From Bryopsis sp. KO-2023 (lineage: Eukaryota > Chlorophyta > Ulvophyceae > Bryopsidales > Bryopsidaceae), in the NCBI GenBank assembly GCA_030272585.1, contig BSYQ01000004.1:1612001-1676000 (forward strand): a DNA stretch of 64,000 nucleotides, in the 5' to 3' direction. The notes under the pieces were generated by a model that had not been told where the DNA came from, did no database searches, and saw only the letters and a list, made by a program, of their open reading frames with translations. Positions 52,263 through 64,000 of this stretch are shown one piece after another. Position 1 is the stretch's first letter, and every line of letters begins with the position of its first letter. The translations under genes were made by a program, and so were the position numbers.

Positions 52263-52336
52263 GTAACGCTCATGGTAACGCCCATGATAACGCTCATGGT
52301 AACGCCCATGATAACGCTCATGACAACGCTCGCGGA
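52263..52336 (+). repeat. Short tandem repeat, 15/30-bp units
   Basis: Units of AACGCTCATGGTAACGCCCATGAT repeat several times. They sit in a 50-codon frame from the ATG at 52214 that reads NAHGNAHD-type peptide and stops at about 52363. It lies 5' of the BRI3-like gene, so it may be an upstream ORF or leader sequence. Confidence 0.6.
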
Positions 52337-52482
52337 CTGATGCTGTACAGTCCATTACACTGAGCGCCAGTTGGAAGCTGCCGTCCTATCTGTGCGACGC
52401 TTACACGCAAACCTTCAAAAGCTCTCAGGCCCCGTTGTTCTGGGAGGAAAAAGAAACTGCCCAGACTGAACCATCAACGAAA

Positions 52483-53583
52483 ATGTATGAGAGAACTGCG
52501 GGAATTCCTGGTCCTAAAGACTCTACGCATGAGCAACCTTACCAAGCCCCACCCCCCCAGGGATACCCACAGCCAACGCCCCCCCCTGGTGCGGGATATC
52601 CAGGGCAACCATCTGTGCAGGGGGTTCCCCTTCAGCAGCAGATCCCTGTTCAAGCGCCCTACAAGGTTGCGTATGTAGAGGGCGCCCCACCCCCCGCCGC
52701 TCCACCGGGATACATGTACGTCTTGAAGAACGACTTCAGCATCGCTGGTATAATTTTGGCGATCGTGTTCTTCCCGATCGGTAAGCTTCCGTGTGACTGG
52801 GGCTCTTTTTTTGGGGGTCGTTTCGACAGAAACCCTGAAAACTTGAGCAAAACTTTTTTTAAGATCGTTTTTGTGTTTTGGTACATTCAATCCAAAGAAG
52901 ATGTTAAGAAAACTCATTGTACTGTTTTTTGTTGAAGTGGTGCCTGCAATCTTCAGGAAATTCAGCACTCGGTATATTTTTTTTCTCAATTTTTTTTTAA
53001 CAATGAAGTCATGGCAGTTGATCATTGATTCACTCACAGGTTTGTTGTTTCTTTTTTTGTTTTCTGATGTGATTTTGGCTTGTGCCTTGGGTGTTTTTTC
53101 AGGATTGCTGTGCATGCTATGCATGATGGAGAAATATTGGCAATTGATGCCTCTTGGTATGTGGGGAAAAGCCGACCAATTGACTGCTTATTGTAAACTT
53201 GTTTCGAGTTGTTGTTTTCTTAAGAGCACAGACAAAAACAAACAGGCCAAAGAAGAAGAATTTTTTTTTTTATCAATGTGCTGTTTTGACTAGAAGAAAA
53301 TGGGACATCCATGATTTGATGCTCAGTTTTAAATAGATTTAAAACCGATCTTCTCAATAAGCAATTCAAAAAAGTGTGAGGTGAAGAAGAAGGAGGAGAG
53401 TGACTACTGTTAAGGAAAGAGTGATATTTTGCAGTTCTCGTCCAGTTTTTTTTTCCCTTCATGATACAGAATTTTGTTGAGTTATTATTGGGAAGACAAT
53501 TGATCATGTCGATTGGTTTATTGATTGATTCCCTGTGTACTGAAGGTGCCTACACTTCAGCTTATGGCATTGCTGGGGTGTAA
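52483..53583 (+). CDS. BRI3-like small proline-rich membrane protein
   Basis: Exons 52483-52780 and 53103-53156 join in phase 1. A possible last exon is 53546-53583, ending TAA. Residues 1-75 are Pro/Gln/Gly-rich, with PPPQGYPQP-type sequence as in many lysosome/endosome-associated small membrane proteins. From about 82, LKNDFSIAGIILAIVFFPIG joins LLCMLCMMEKYW, forming one transmembrane segment with a Cys-containing continuation. This resembles the C-terminal region of animal brain protein I3 (BRI3) as I remember it. The usual CxxC tail is not found, so the 3' end is uncertain. Role unknown here. Confidence 0.55.
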
Positions 53584-54156
53584 AAATGATCAGTCATTTC
53601 AGAATACCAGCGCGGGTTTTTGCAAATGCCCCCAAATGACCTCTTCACAGTCGAGCTTTTTGTTCAGTATGTATTTTTCAATCCGCTATTTGCATCTATC
53701 AAAATGCAGATAAAAACCCAGTTCCCATTGTCAATGTCAAGGATTGTGTCAATTCAGTGATTTATTTTTGGTTGGGGCGGGGAGGGGGGAGTGTGGGGTT
53801 CTTCCGTTTTTTACTTTTTAGGCTCTGATTTTGTAGGAACAAGTTGGACTGGTACCTTTGTAATTTTTAACTCGAAAAAAGGATGAGACGTTCTTTGAAA
53901 TGTGGTGCAATGTAAGAAATGGCAGTCATGTAGTATGGGAAAGTTCAATGCTGATTTATCACTACCTTGCACTGTTTGTTCTCTGTACCTTTTTCCTTGG
54001 AAGTAGTTCTTCCACATCTGGGGATTTCGTGGTTGAAAGCTGTTTTCTCGGTACAAAACTTAAAACGATGGAAAAGAGGAAGCATGGCAGACCCAGAAAT
54101 GCGATCAATTACAAAATTGGAATATTGAAACAAATAATGATGAACACCTTGCCTCC
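53584..54156. other. Intergenic DNA between convergent genes, no gene seen
   Basis: T-rich and G-rich runs, no supported exon. The glyoxalase copy on minus ends at 54157. Confidence 0.5.
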
Positions 54157-56150
54157 TCAAGGGAAAAGGTTGGAGACATCAGTGCCCAAAACTTCGATCC
54201 AGTAACCGTCTGGATCTTTGACGAAAGCCACATTCTTCAACTTCCCATCATTGGGTTTCTTCACAAATTCAACTCCCAACCTGCGGGCATCCCCCCCAAA
54301 AAAATAGAAAAATTAGAAAGGGTCAAATATCACATTCTGAATATTCAGGAGTGGCTCAGTCTGGAAATCCACGATAGCAAATTAGCTGTGAAAAATACAA
54401 AAGAATCTACAAAGTATGGGCATCTAATGCTAAGATGTATTTCAGCCAGACGAAGTTTTGAACAGAACTTGTTTCATGCACTTAAGTGAGAAAAAAAAAG
54501 TCAATTTTTTTTTTTGGAGCGGTGGGCTCATATCACTCAGTTGCATGGAGGACGGGCCACATGGGGCTTTCGACCTCACTAGAATGAATTTGAAAAAGAT
54601 ATTAAAAAAAAATAATACTCTTCGAATCGCTTGCATGCAGCTTCCACATTAGGAACACAGATTCCAATATGGCCGAATCCCCTGGGCTCTGAGTTTCCAT
54701 CATGATAGCCTTTGAATTCTGGATCAGTGTCCGTGCCATAACTGTAACTCAGCTCGATGCATCCCCTTTGTCCCAAAGTCCACGCGGCCTGCAAATCACG
54801 TTGAGAAACAACAAAAGGGTCATTATTTGCTCAGAATTATGAGTGTGTTTTTCCTTTGTGATGATTAAAATTATTCATTCATTGCCTGTCTTGTATTTTT
54901 CCTTGGTTCGAGAAGGAAAGAAATTGTTGGCCGATGTTGGGTAACGTAGATCATTTCTTGTCTGCATTGACAAAACAGGATGTTGATCAAATTGTGAGCA
55001 GGTGGGGTTATTCTTTCCACAAACAAAGTTGCTTGAAACTGTGCATTAATAGACTGTGAGCAGTTCAGGTTTCAGGGACATATTCTTGTAAATTCTTGAA
55101 CACATATCAGCTTACATTATGCTGAATCAAATGGGGGGAAAAACAAAAATTAAACATGGCGTACTCTTTCTTTTTCATCATCCGGAACGCTTTCCAGCTT
55201 CTCGTATCCTAACAGAAATAGAGAGGTTTCGAAGACAGGAAGATTCAACTTGGTCATCAGCCTGCCCAAGAAAAAAAAAATGAAAACCTATGAAAGTCCA
55301 TAAACAATACATGAGCTAATGATAGCAAGGCCTATATTGTCTTGTTGTAGAATACTCTTAGAACAAAGAATAATTGCAGCCCTCTACGTTACTTCTCCTG
55401 TCTGACTCGATACCATTTCTTTTTTCAGAAATCAACAGATCAAATTGATCGCATGACACCTAGATGTTGGTTCACTATTTTCTGGTAAATCGATTTTTCA
55501 TTTCTGTGTTTTTCAGTTTCCTTGCATGGGAGTATACTCACGTCATTCCGAGAATCCGGGTGTAGAAGTCCAGAGATTTCTCGGGGTCCTTGATTCGAAG
55601 CATCGTCTGCAAAATAATCACACTGTCTCTTTTTACAAAAGCTGATCAAAAATAAATCAAAACACTTTTAAATAATTCAAAAAAGTGTAACATAAAACAA
55701 GAAAGGTATTTTCCAGTTGTGCAAATTGGTTGAGCTGAAACAGCATTTGATAAGTTTGGGGAAAAGTCCACAACGAAACAGCTTTCAATTTCAGGCAACA
55801 GTATTTTCCTTGGCTTCTTATGTCTGACAAGAATCAGATTCATTCTATGTTCATGAGGTGCATTCCCTTTGGGATGTGATTGAACAATCACACAAATTCG
55901 ACAGCAACAACAAAACAGACAAGCGAATTCCTAGTGCAGATCGAGATTTTTCTAGATTTATATCATCACTATTGATTGATTTTCAAAATTCAAGAAATCG
56001 CCATAAAGCCAACGAGGAAGAAGTTTGACAGTGGTGCGAAAGAGTGCCGGCATCAGGACGTCTCACATGGTTCATAACGAAGTCGCTGGCGGAGGCGTCA
56101 GGTTTGGTGCACACGCCAGGGAGGCTGTGGAGCTCAGCTCTGGACGCCAT
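54157..56150 (-). CDS. GLO1: Lactoylglutathione lyase (glyoxalase I), copy A
   Basis: Five exons on minus: 56150-56067, 55606-55542, 55261-55165, 54788-54619, 54280-54157. Phases match, giving 179 aa, close to the usual eukaryotic length of about 180-185. The enzyme isomerises the methylglyoxal-glutathione hemithioacetal to lactoylglutathione. Recognisable family blocks: [67 protein letters not shown]. The metal-binding Glu/His positions in those blocks are present (E in IELSY, H in GHIG, E in WIEVL). An exon matching the presequence exon of copy B lies at about 56425-56338, but its start codon is ACG, so translation probably begins at 56150 and the product is cytosolic. Confidence 0.93.
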
Positions 56151-57590
56151 CACTGTCAACTTCCTCCAAACACCTGATAAAGCAGAAAACGAAAATAACG
56201 TTTCAACACAGGGGAGACAAGCGAAACTGTTCCCAGAGAACGCCAACACAACGAAAACCATCGGCGCGATCGGAGATCGCTTCTGTATTCGTAACGCGAC
56301 GAGGGGGGTTGAACAGGGGGCGGCCGAGTATGCTCACCTGGGACCGGTTGTTGGTGGCTGCCGGTTTCACGAAACGTGCCCCTCGTGAGCAAAACTCTTG
56401 CACACAACCCCGTAGAATACTGCGTTCTACCCTTGATGTTGAAGGGAGTGGGATTTTGTTCTACTTGTTTTCCTTGTTGGAGAAAGAATCATCATCGAAT
56501 CTGATGAGTTAGCAATTGCAAGTAAGATTACAGTCACCAGGGACTGTATTAATTCAGGTGTAAATCCTGTCCCAAGCCGGCTCGGAGAGAGCAAACGTGG
56601 CGAATAAACTACTGAGACTTTTTACTCGAGACTCAAATTTTTCTGTTATATCTGGAAAATCTTGATTTCTTGTTTGCAGCGGATCTTGCATCTTTCTTGA
56701 GATGATTGCCGAGATTGACAAATAAGATTGAAGGCTTTTTGAGAAAAGCTAATGAATTTGAATTTTATTACTGTGAGTCGATTCTCGATTGCGGACAAAA
56801 AAGATTGCGATACTTTCGCCAATCACTCCTATTTTGCAATTCGGTGCAGTTCTGTAATTGATGTTTGTTTATTTGTTTGTTTGCAGTTCTGTGCTCACTC
56901 TGTTCAGACTGCTGGGGCAATTTTTCCTTCTTTTTTTCCATCTGACTTGCTGCACGTGAAACGCGATCTTTCATAGCGCCATTAAAAATCAATTCACTGC
57001 ATCCACATCGACCATATGTTGCCACCTCAAGAGTTCGTTTTTATTGGTTGGATAGATGATGATTAGTTGACGTCAATCAAATAGGAAAGAATCCATTCAC
57101 AGTGATCTTGTTCGTCTGTTAGTTTGTTCTATTCAGCTTTACGGCTCAGATTACATCATCACTATGTTTGTTGCTTGATCTGGACCTGACCAAGAACAGT
57201 AGCTTTTTTTATTCGGTCAGGGTATGCACTCAGACATAGTGTCCCGACTATGTACAACAACGAAGAGCAAAGTTGCCCCCGTTTCTTGTACGCTTTTGGT
57301 GATTCTTTCTAGGTCTTTCAGCTTAACATCGTTCCAAAAATAGAAACAGGGCGTCTGCGTCAAAAGGAGAATCCAATTTCCGAAAAACCCTGCGGCATTG
57401 AAGCTTCCTTTTGTATAGCATTCTCAACCACCTACTAATCTCCTTGAAAGCAGTTGCACACACCAGTATTTTATAGTTGAAGCTGCCTTATCGGTGCAAA
57501 ACGGAAAACAGCAAGCATGGCAGACCAAGAAATGTGCAATCGATCACAAAATTGGAACATGAAAACAAAATTTATGAGAGCCTTGCCACC
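56151..57590. other. 5' region of glyoxalase copy A and spacer between the tandem copies
   Basis: 56151-56440 is the duplicated 5' region, including the presequence-like exon without an ATG. From 56440 to 57590 I see no gene. Confidence 0.55.
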
Positions 57591-59743
57591 TCAAGGGAAA
57601 AGATTTGAGACATCCGAGCTCAAAACTTCGATCCAGTAACCGTCTGGATCTTTGACAAAAGCCAAATTCTTCAATTTCCCATCGTTGGGTTTCTTCACAA
57701 ATTCAACTCCCAACCTGCGGCAAAAAAAATAAAAAATAAAAATAAAAACACACATTTTGAATATCCAGGGATCTTGAAGTTAAAAAATACTGCAAAAAGG
57801 TTGTCACAAATTATCTGCAAATAATAAAAGAGGATCCCAAAAATATGAGCATCTAATGCTGGAGCGACACTTTCAGCCAGGTTGGGTTTCACTTTAACAT
57901 GACTTGATTCTGAAAGGTACAAAATATGAGAAAGCGCATTTAAGTAAAATGATTAAATAAATTATAATATAACTACAATTATAAGAAAAAATACTCTTCG
58001 AATCGCTTGCATGCAGCTTCCACGTTAGGAACACAGATTCCAATATGGCCAAATCCTCTGGGGTCCGAGTTTCCATTATGATAGCCTTTGAATTCTGGAT
58101 CGGTGTCCGTGCCATAATTGTAAGTCAACTCGATGCAACCCCTTTGACGGAAAGTCCATGAGGCCTGCAAATCACATTCTCAAAAAAAAAAAGTCATTGT
58201 TTGCCCAGAATTATGAATACATTCTTCCTTCGTTCCAGAACCAAACAAGTCGGCAGGCCCTGATGAGGAATGAATGTTGAATTTACATTAGGCAAACTTG
58301 CCCAACAAAGGCCGTCCACAACAAGGTGATTTAGCCACCGAATATAATATTGCCTTAAATACCAACAATGGTTAAACAGTGAAAAGATGGGGTTTCTTTC
58401 TACGAGAATATTTACTGATAAAATGCCTTTGAATCGGACATTGCTAGCCTATGACCAGTTGAGTTTTTTTCAGGGACAGGAAACCTGAATTAATTGTAGG
58501 TTTCTTCTAATCAAGAAATGTTCTGAATGAAGTGGGGAAAATAATTAAAAAAGGAGTGGTTCATACCCTTTCTTTTTCATCGTCTGGAATACTTTCCGGC
58601 GCCTCGTATCCCATGAAAAATAGAGAGAATTCCATTTCAGGAAAATCCAACTTGGACATCAGCCTGGCCCAGAAACGAAGAATGAACACCCATGAATGTC
58701 GGGGAAATAGAAAATTTTGAGCAGTAAGTTCAACAAACAAATAAAAATAAAATACAGAATGAAGATGCTGTAATGCTACTGACAACGAGGCACAGGATGC
58801 TCTTCCCCTTATAGTGTGTGGAAAACGAATAACAATCAATAGCAGCAAGTCTTCAGTTCAACTCGATACAAAATACTATTCGATTTTGCAAATCATCCCA
58901 TTGCGATTGGATTGATCATATGACACCTCCTAGATGTTGGTTCACTATTTTCTGGTAAAGGATTTGTCGATTTCTGTGTGTTTTCATTTTCCCTGCATAG
59001 AAGTCTACTCACGTCATTCCGAGAATCCGGGTGTAGAAATCCAGAGATTTCACGGGGTCCTTGATTCGAAGCATGGTCTACAAAATAATCACACTGTCTC
59101 TTTTCAATCAAAAGCTGACCAAAAATAAATCAAAACACTTATAAACAATTCAGCGGAGCCTGAATTTTGATGTAAATACAAAAAATCACTCTACATTCAT
59201 GAGGATGCATTCGATTTTGGTATGTGTTTGCACAATCAAAGAAAAATATCGACTCTTGTTGATCTGTTAAGGCCAGCAAAAAACAAAACAAAACACAATT
59301 TCCAAATGCTTGCTAAAATACCTAGATTGCTAGCATTATTATTATGAGTTTCGAAAGAGACGTCAGCGTCAGGACGTCACACCTGTTGCATAATGAAGTC
59401 GCTAGTGGAGGCGTCGGGTTTGGTGCACACGCCAGGGATGCTGTGAAGCTCAGCTCTGGACGCCATCACGGTCGACTTCCTCCGAACACCTGAAAAACCA
59501 GAGAACAAATTAACGTTTTAGCACAGGGTAGAGAATTCTGGCGATGCCAACACACCGCCTCCTTCCGACACCACTTCAGTATATACGTATTTCGTGACGC
59601 GACGAGGGGGTTTGAAGGGGGGGGGGGCGGAGATTATGTTCACCTGGGGCCGAAGTACGAACGACAGTTGGCGTTGCGAAACGAGTCCCTCGTGACAAAA
59701 AACAATGGAAAACTCTTGCAGAAATCCCCGCGGAACACTGCAT
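57591..59743 (-). CDS. GLO1: Lactoylglutathione lyase (glyoxalase I), copy B, with N-terminal presequence exon
   Basis: Six exons on minus: 59743-59644, 59489-59383, 59077-59013, 58663-58567, 58164-57995, 57714-57591. Phases match, giving 220 aa. The core is the same as copy A, with identical exon lengths in the last four exons and a few substitutions ([33 protein letters not shown]). The extra first exon opens [21 protein letters not shown]. It is rich in Arg, Ser, Thr and Ala without acidic residues, as expected for a mitochondrial or plastid presequence. An internal ATG at 59466 (MASRAEL) could give a 179-aa cytosolic form from the same gene. Tandem duplicate of copy A, including promoter and introns. 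Confidence 0.9.
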
Positions 59744-60188
59744 CCTCCCCGTCCTTCTCTGGCGGTCGATCTTGAAGGGTGCCAGGTTCACCAAAACTCA
59801 TTTCCCTTGTCAGATGTTGAATCATCCTGGCATCTCAGGACGGGACTTGGGGAGTTTTTTCTGGTGGTGTGCAAAGTTCATTGTGGGTCGCAGGCTTCTG
59901 GGCTGTTTCTGAGAGGGGGGGGGGGTCGTTTGTATCTATTCTTGTTTTGCCGTCATGGAGGGCGATGGCTTTTTTTTTGCTGTGGGTTGTAATTATTGAT
60001 CGATTGATCGATTGAGGCTTCTGGGGCTTAGGAATCTTTTCGATGACAAATACATACTCCTTTAAAATATTAATGTGTATGAGGGTAAAGCAGGGTCCAT
60101 TTGCGGTGACATCTCTTTGCAAAAATATTAACAAATTGTTGGTGTGTAGAGATGGATTCCTCCATGCGTTTGTTCGTTCAAAGAACGC
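59744..60188. other. Intergenic DNA, no gene seen
   Basis: G-run and GATC/GATT microsatellite near 59995-60015. No supported exon. Confidence 0.5.
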
Positions 60189-61359
60189 CTAAGCCATCAT
60201 TTCATCCACCAACTCTTTGAAATGGTGATTGTTCATAGGCAGCGCAATTCTACCGAAAAACATCAGAAACCGGTCCATGGTGATGTGCATTCTATTTTCC
60301 CTGCTGAAGTCGTTGAATATCTCGTTGAGCTCCTCCAATGAAAGAGCCGTGGCATACGATGATATTTCGTTGAACGTTATGGATCCTGAGGAGTCCTGCA
60401 AGACCGCATTTTTCAAAAAAATCAAGTCCAGTGTGGAACTACCATGCCAACCCGACAACAAAACAAGGAAACAAAGATGAAACTGCAAATTGAAAAGTAG
60501 TCCTTGGTTCCCTGAAGTAATTGGAAAGTATTTTCGCAGCAGAGAGCGTAGATACGTTGATACATTGGGGGCAGTTACTATCGGTGCAACACTCGTGTGT
60601 TTGGAAACGTTGATTGTTTCCGATGAGGGAGGAGATATGAATGCCTGGTGGCTCTTTCCTTCGGTACCGTGTCGATTGTCTTGAAAACCTCTTCGAGAGC
60701 TTTCTGCCGCCGCACGGGCAGCCCTGTTGTAGGATCCTGTAGGCACCAAACTGACGCTTGTGGAAGACTATTTATTAGGACTTTGAACGACGCCAGCAGC
60801 TGGTGCAATGACCTTGCTCATTAGGACCTGAATAAAACAGAGAGTTGGAATTGCGTGGTGTGTGAGTGGAGAGGAAGCCCACCTGTTGAGCTTCTTCGGG
60901 GCCAAATTCTAAGCAGTCGGCGATGTATTGCAACACATCAGGCGGTCTGTTCTTGAGTGTTTTTTCAAGGAGGCCTCCAATGAAACCATCGATGTTATGC
61001 TTCATCTAGAAAAATCAAAACAGCTGGAATCAGCACCCTTCCCAATTATCTCCCTTTGAAAATTTCGCACCCGTATGTTTTTACTTGAATTTCGCATGTT
61101 TGAACATAGTGCCTACGGTTTAGTGGTGGTGCCAAAAAAGAAACGAGTATAATGAGTTCTTGTTTGTATTCTTTACAGGGAAGTATCCACGCAAAACATG
61201 AGGACAATACAAGTCAATAGTGGTGGCTTTCTCTGTGAGTTTGACCAAGAGTGTGCTGGTTTGCTGTCGTGGAATTCGCGCTCGCACCAGATACTCACGG
61301 CTCGCTTCCTCAATACTCGAATCGGGCAACGGATTCAAACGATCGATGTCCCTCGCCAT
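60189..61359 (-). CDS. EFCAB10-like protein: RIIa/DPY-30-type docking domain plus EF-hand region
   Basis: Five exons on minus: 61359-61288, 61005-60883, 60827-60813 (a 15-nt microexon encoding VLMSK), 60736-60668, 60395-60189. All are phase 0, giving 161 aa. Exon 1 ends REYL and exon 2 continues MKHNIDGFIGGLLEKTL, which together form the EYL-x-KH-x-I...L...RP pattern of RIIa-type dimerisation/docking domains. The C-terminal half has an EF-hand-like loop, DSSGSITFNEI, followed by helices. The combination and length match EFCAB10, a cilia-associated family. Whether the loop binds calcium is uncertain. The gene is head-to-head with the protease gene starting at 61937. Confidence 0.75.
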
Positions 61360-61936
61360 CGTTCGTTGTTTCCTCAAGTGCAAGAACCTTGCGTGTGGAT
61401 TGTGAACAGCACTGGAAAAAATGCTGGGATGGTTTTCTTTATCAACTCAAGAACTGTCTTAATGCATTGAGGTAGACTTTAAGATGAAGAGTCCCCCTTC
61501 CAGATTCCAGCCCCTCGTAGAATCTGGGGCATTGTGCTCTTGGGGACACATCACAGTTTCTTACATGCATCTTGGCCATCATGTTTTAGTTGGCTAGCAA
61601 TCGCGGTTTGAACATCTGATCTGCCAGTAATAGAGAGTTGAGGCTCAAGGCGCCGTCCATTATGTTTCGAAAGGGTAGCGATTGCACGAGTCGATTGGTA
61701 GGTTGTCGATTGCCTGCTGCAGCGACTCTGTTGTGTCTGCGTTGGCCTCCAGTCAGAAAAACGTACAGACATGAGCAGAACTGTTTGTCGGTTCCTCGGT
61801 CCCAGCTGGGCTGTCTTATCAGCGTACGATAGAATTCGTCCCACAACCCAACGTACCCAAACACATACTTTCTTCCAATGAATCAAAGCGCTGTCGAAAC
61901 GGACTCCATCGCCAGATCGGAACTCGTCGCTTTGAT
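61360..61936. promoter_or_regulatory. Divergent promoter region between the EFCAB10-like gene and protease gene 4
   Basis: 577 bp between the two start codons. Open frames on either strand here look non-coding. No element can be named. Confidence 0.4.
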
Positions 61937-64000
61937 ATGGGGACGTTTTCTACCTTTGTGGTGTTGGTGTTGTGGGCATCCAGCGACGTTTCTCATGGTG
62001 AGTTTTTTCAATCGCTATCTGGGTTTCCTCGCAACGTTCGCTACGGCGTGAGGTGCTGTAAGTTTCTTTAATGTGTATGCAGCGCTGGGTGGGCACCGAG
62101 ACGCCGCCAGCGGCGTGCAGGATTCAGCGGTGCGTGTGAAAATTCAACTGAATCTTGAGCTGGGCGTCTGCGTGGGATTCTTACTCATGTATGTGTGGTC
62201 GTTTATTAGGTTATCGACGATGAATTCTCGCTCAATGGCGATGCTGGAGCAAGGGAAATCCTCCAAGTCTCGGTAGGCTACCCGAACGTGCGATCCAGTT
62301 TTCACCACCATATGTTGTGGAAGATCAAGTGTCAGACTTTCATTGATCATGAACAACTGTGATATTTCCAAGAATTAAAGCACCATCTTCCCGGGACTGC
62401 TGGAAGCTGTGCAGTCCGGGTGTTTTGACCAGAGCTTGTTTCTGTGTGGGTTCTATCAATCTCTTTGTTTGCTTTGTTTTGATTTTTTTCGTCCCTTTGA
62501 TCGCAAGGTAAGGAAGGCTTTGGTGCACTTTTTAGATTTATTGAGTCGTCCCCATATTCTGCTCTGAGGGTGGATTGCCAAGCTCCAGCCTCCCCCCCCC
62601 CCCCTTTTGTCATACATAGAATCACTTAAAATTTCCTCATGTCCAGATCATCACAGAAAGAGAGACACATACACACAAAAGTCCTCAAAGAAAAAGTCCT
62701 CACTGACCAGAAAACAAAGAAACATTTCCTTATTGACATGGCATTTGCTTTCAAAAACAAATGTGCAGGATGGTGATAGATCGTCCCCTGGGAGCAGATT
62801 TCCTTATGCATGCTCCTTGAGGGCTGATGAATCTGGGCCACATGTCTGTACGGGGACACTGATTGCGCCAAAGTGGGTTTTGACGACTGCCCAGTGTGTC
62901 TCTGGGATGAGGTCTGTCGGTCCTTCTCCGATTGTGCACTTCGAGGGTGATGGAATCCACGATAAAAAAGATGCTCAGGTATTTTTTCATCTCATGTGTT
63001 GCCTCTGTGTCCATGCATTACATACAAAAAAAGTTCTAAATTTGTGGAAAATTGTGTGAAATGGAAAGTGTGTCTACGAGGGGTTATTTTTTGCTGGAGG
63101 TTTAATTGACAACAGAAGAAGTTTCATATTTTTGGCAATATCGGTCGTGAACTTTGAAACAATGAAGTAACGAAAAGACCTTCTTCTGTCGGCTACTATG
63201 GGCATTTTATGTATCTATGAGTAATATAAAAATAATATATTTGTGTCCTGTGTTAATTTTCCATAGGTGATTCAATCGGTGCGAGTTATCGTGCATGAGA
63301 AATGGACCGGCAAAACTGATAATGGCTACGATATCGCCCTTGTTGAGCTGGAGAAGCCATCCTCCAATGAACCTCTAACGCTGGTAGGCTCTGGTCAGTC
63401 CATCGGAACCAAGCAAATAATGCTTTCCCTGGGCTGGGGCGAGACGTCAAACATGGAATCAAAATCCAGGGTTTTGCAAGTTGCAGATGGTCGGGTGTAT
63501 GTGGGCAATGGAAACTGCAAGAGCATCTGGCCACAGCTCAAAAACAACATGATGTGTGCCCAAGAGAACCCAGATGCATCCTGTGAAGGTCCGAGACTCG
63601 CATGCTCGTCAAGTCCATTGCTTGAGTGGTTTCTGTTGTTAGTTTTTATGCATGCAGCAAGCTACAGAGAAGATGAGCTGGATTTTCTATTTGAAGAAAG
63701 GAAATTCGGGACCTTTTTTGGCTCTGTTTTAGAAGTGTTTACACCAGTGGTGAATTTGCAGGAGGAGGCAGTCCCAGATATGGCACGATTGATTTTACTT
63801 GCAGTGACATTTGAGTGAAAATACCACAGGCGATGCTGGGGATCCGCTGATCATTGCCGACACAAACGGAAGCTCGAACTTTGGACCTGGGAACCCTAGA
63901 TTCGATGTGATGGTCGGTGTGCTTTCCATGCTCCCTGATGGATGCGAAGAGCTTCGTAATGGATTTTCTAGCAGACCCTCCGTATTCACCAGACTCAGTT
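61937..64000 (+). CDS. S1 protease homologue lacking catalytic His and Ser (gene 4, right end cut)
   Basis: Exons in phase: 61937-61997, 62083-62129, 62210-62272, 62769-62978, 63267-63588, 63830-beyond 64000. Exon 5 is 322 nt, exactly as in gene 2. Signal peptide MGTFSTFVVLVLWASSDVSH. The propeptide exon reads VIDDEFSLNGDAGAREILQVS-like. The S1 fold is intact, but the active-site words are altered: LTTAQC has Gln99 where His is expected, and GDAGDP has Ala237 where Ser is expected, while DIALV keeps Asp149. With no stop or frameshift in view, this is probably a non-catalytic pseudo-enzyme and not a pseudogene. Its relatives have ankyrin repeats after the protease; that part would lie beyond the window. 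Confidence 0.83.

Noticed and set aside
61551..61886. Minus-strand frame of about 110 codons between the EFCAB10-like gene and protease gene 4
   Set aside because: Composition not protein-like, overlaps the divergent promoter region, no homology recognised.
1..64000. tRNA, rRNA, CRISPR arrays, prokaryotic operons or riboswitches
   Set aside because: None seen; the gene structure is eukaryotic throughout. Short tRNA genes could escape a reading by eye.

Overview
The window is nuclear DNA from an intron-bearing eukaryote, most likely a protist or alga. Genes are split by GT-AG introns with T-rich acceptors, and there are two long chromodomain LTR retrotransposons, a TIR DNA transposon, a RAP-domain (organelle-RNA type) protein and a cilia-type EF-hand/RIIa protein. 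I do not name a species. About 23 kb of the 64 kb is recognisable mobile DNA.

Layout. 1-8787: Ty3/gypsy chromovirus A (5' LTR off the window; gag, pol, an extra third ORF, a 368-bp 3' LTR). 8788-10656: non-coding DNA with a GC-rich minisatellite and a 141-bp-arm foldback. 10657-20776: complete chromovirus B (two 434-bp LTRs that read as identical, CTCTT target duplication, gag, pol, third ORF). 20777-21089: fragment related to the 5' part of the repeat gene further right. 21090-25040: no gene I can support. 25044-34586 (minus): a large gene built of many copies of a short module I do not recognise, cut by a 4244-bp DNA transposon (27501-31744, 34-bp TIRs, TAA duplication) carrying one DDE-type transposase. 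Removing the insert and one TAA restores the host frame.

35837-48977: a cluster of secreted S1 (trypsin-fold) protease plus ankyrin-repeat genes: one on minus (39213-35837), one head-to-head on plus (39975-43766), and a decayed copy that has lost its protease exons (44886-48977). A fourth member with substituted catalytic His and Ser starts at 61937 and runs off the right edge. Exon phases agree throughout, so protease, Thr/Pro-rich linker and ankyrin repeats appear to form one polypeptide.

49590-51965: RAP-domain protein. 52483-53583: BRI3-like small membrane protein. 54157-59743: tandem pair of glyoxalase I genes (minus), one of which keeps an N-terminal presequence exon. 60189-61359: EFCAB10-like protein (minus), head-to-head with the last protease gene.

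Most novel points: a shared coiled-coil/zinc-finger third ORF in both chromoviruses; matching -1 frameshift cassettes at the gag stop codons; the DDE transposon split in the middle of a repeat-protein exon; and the secreted protease-ankyrin family with active, pseudo-enzyme and protease-less members. All exon models were built by hand from splice motifs and phase. They have no transcript support.
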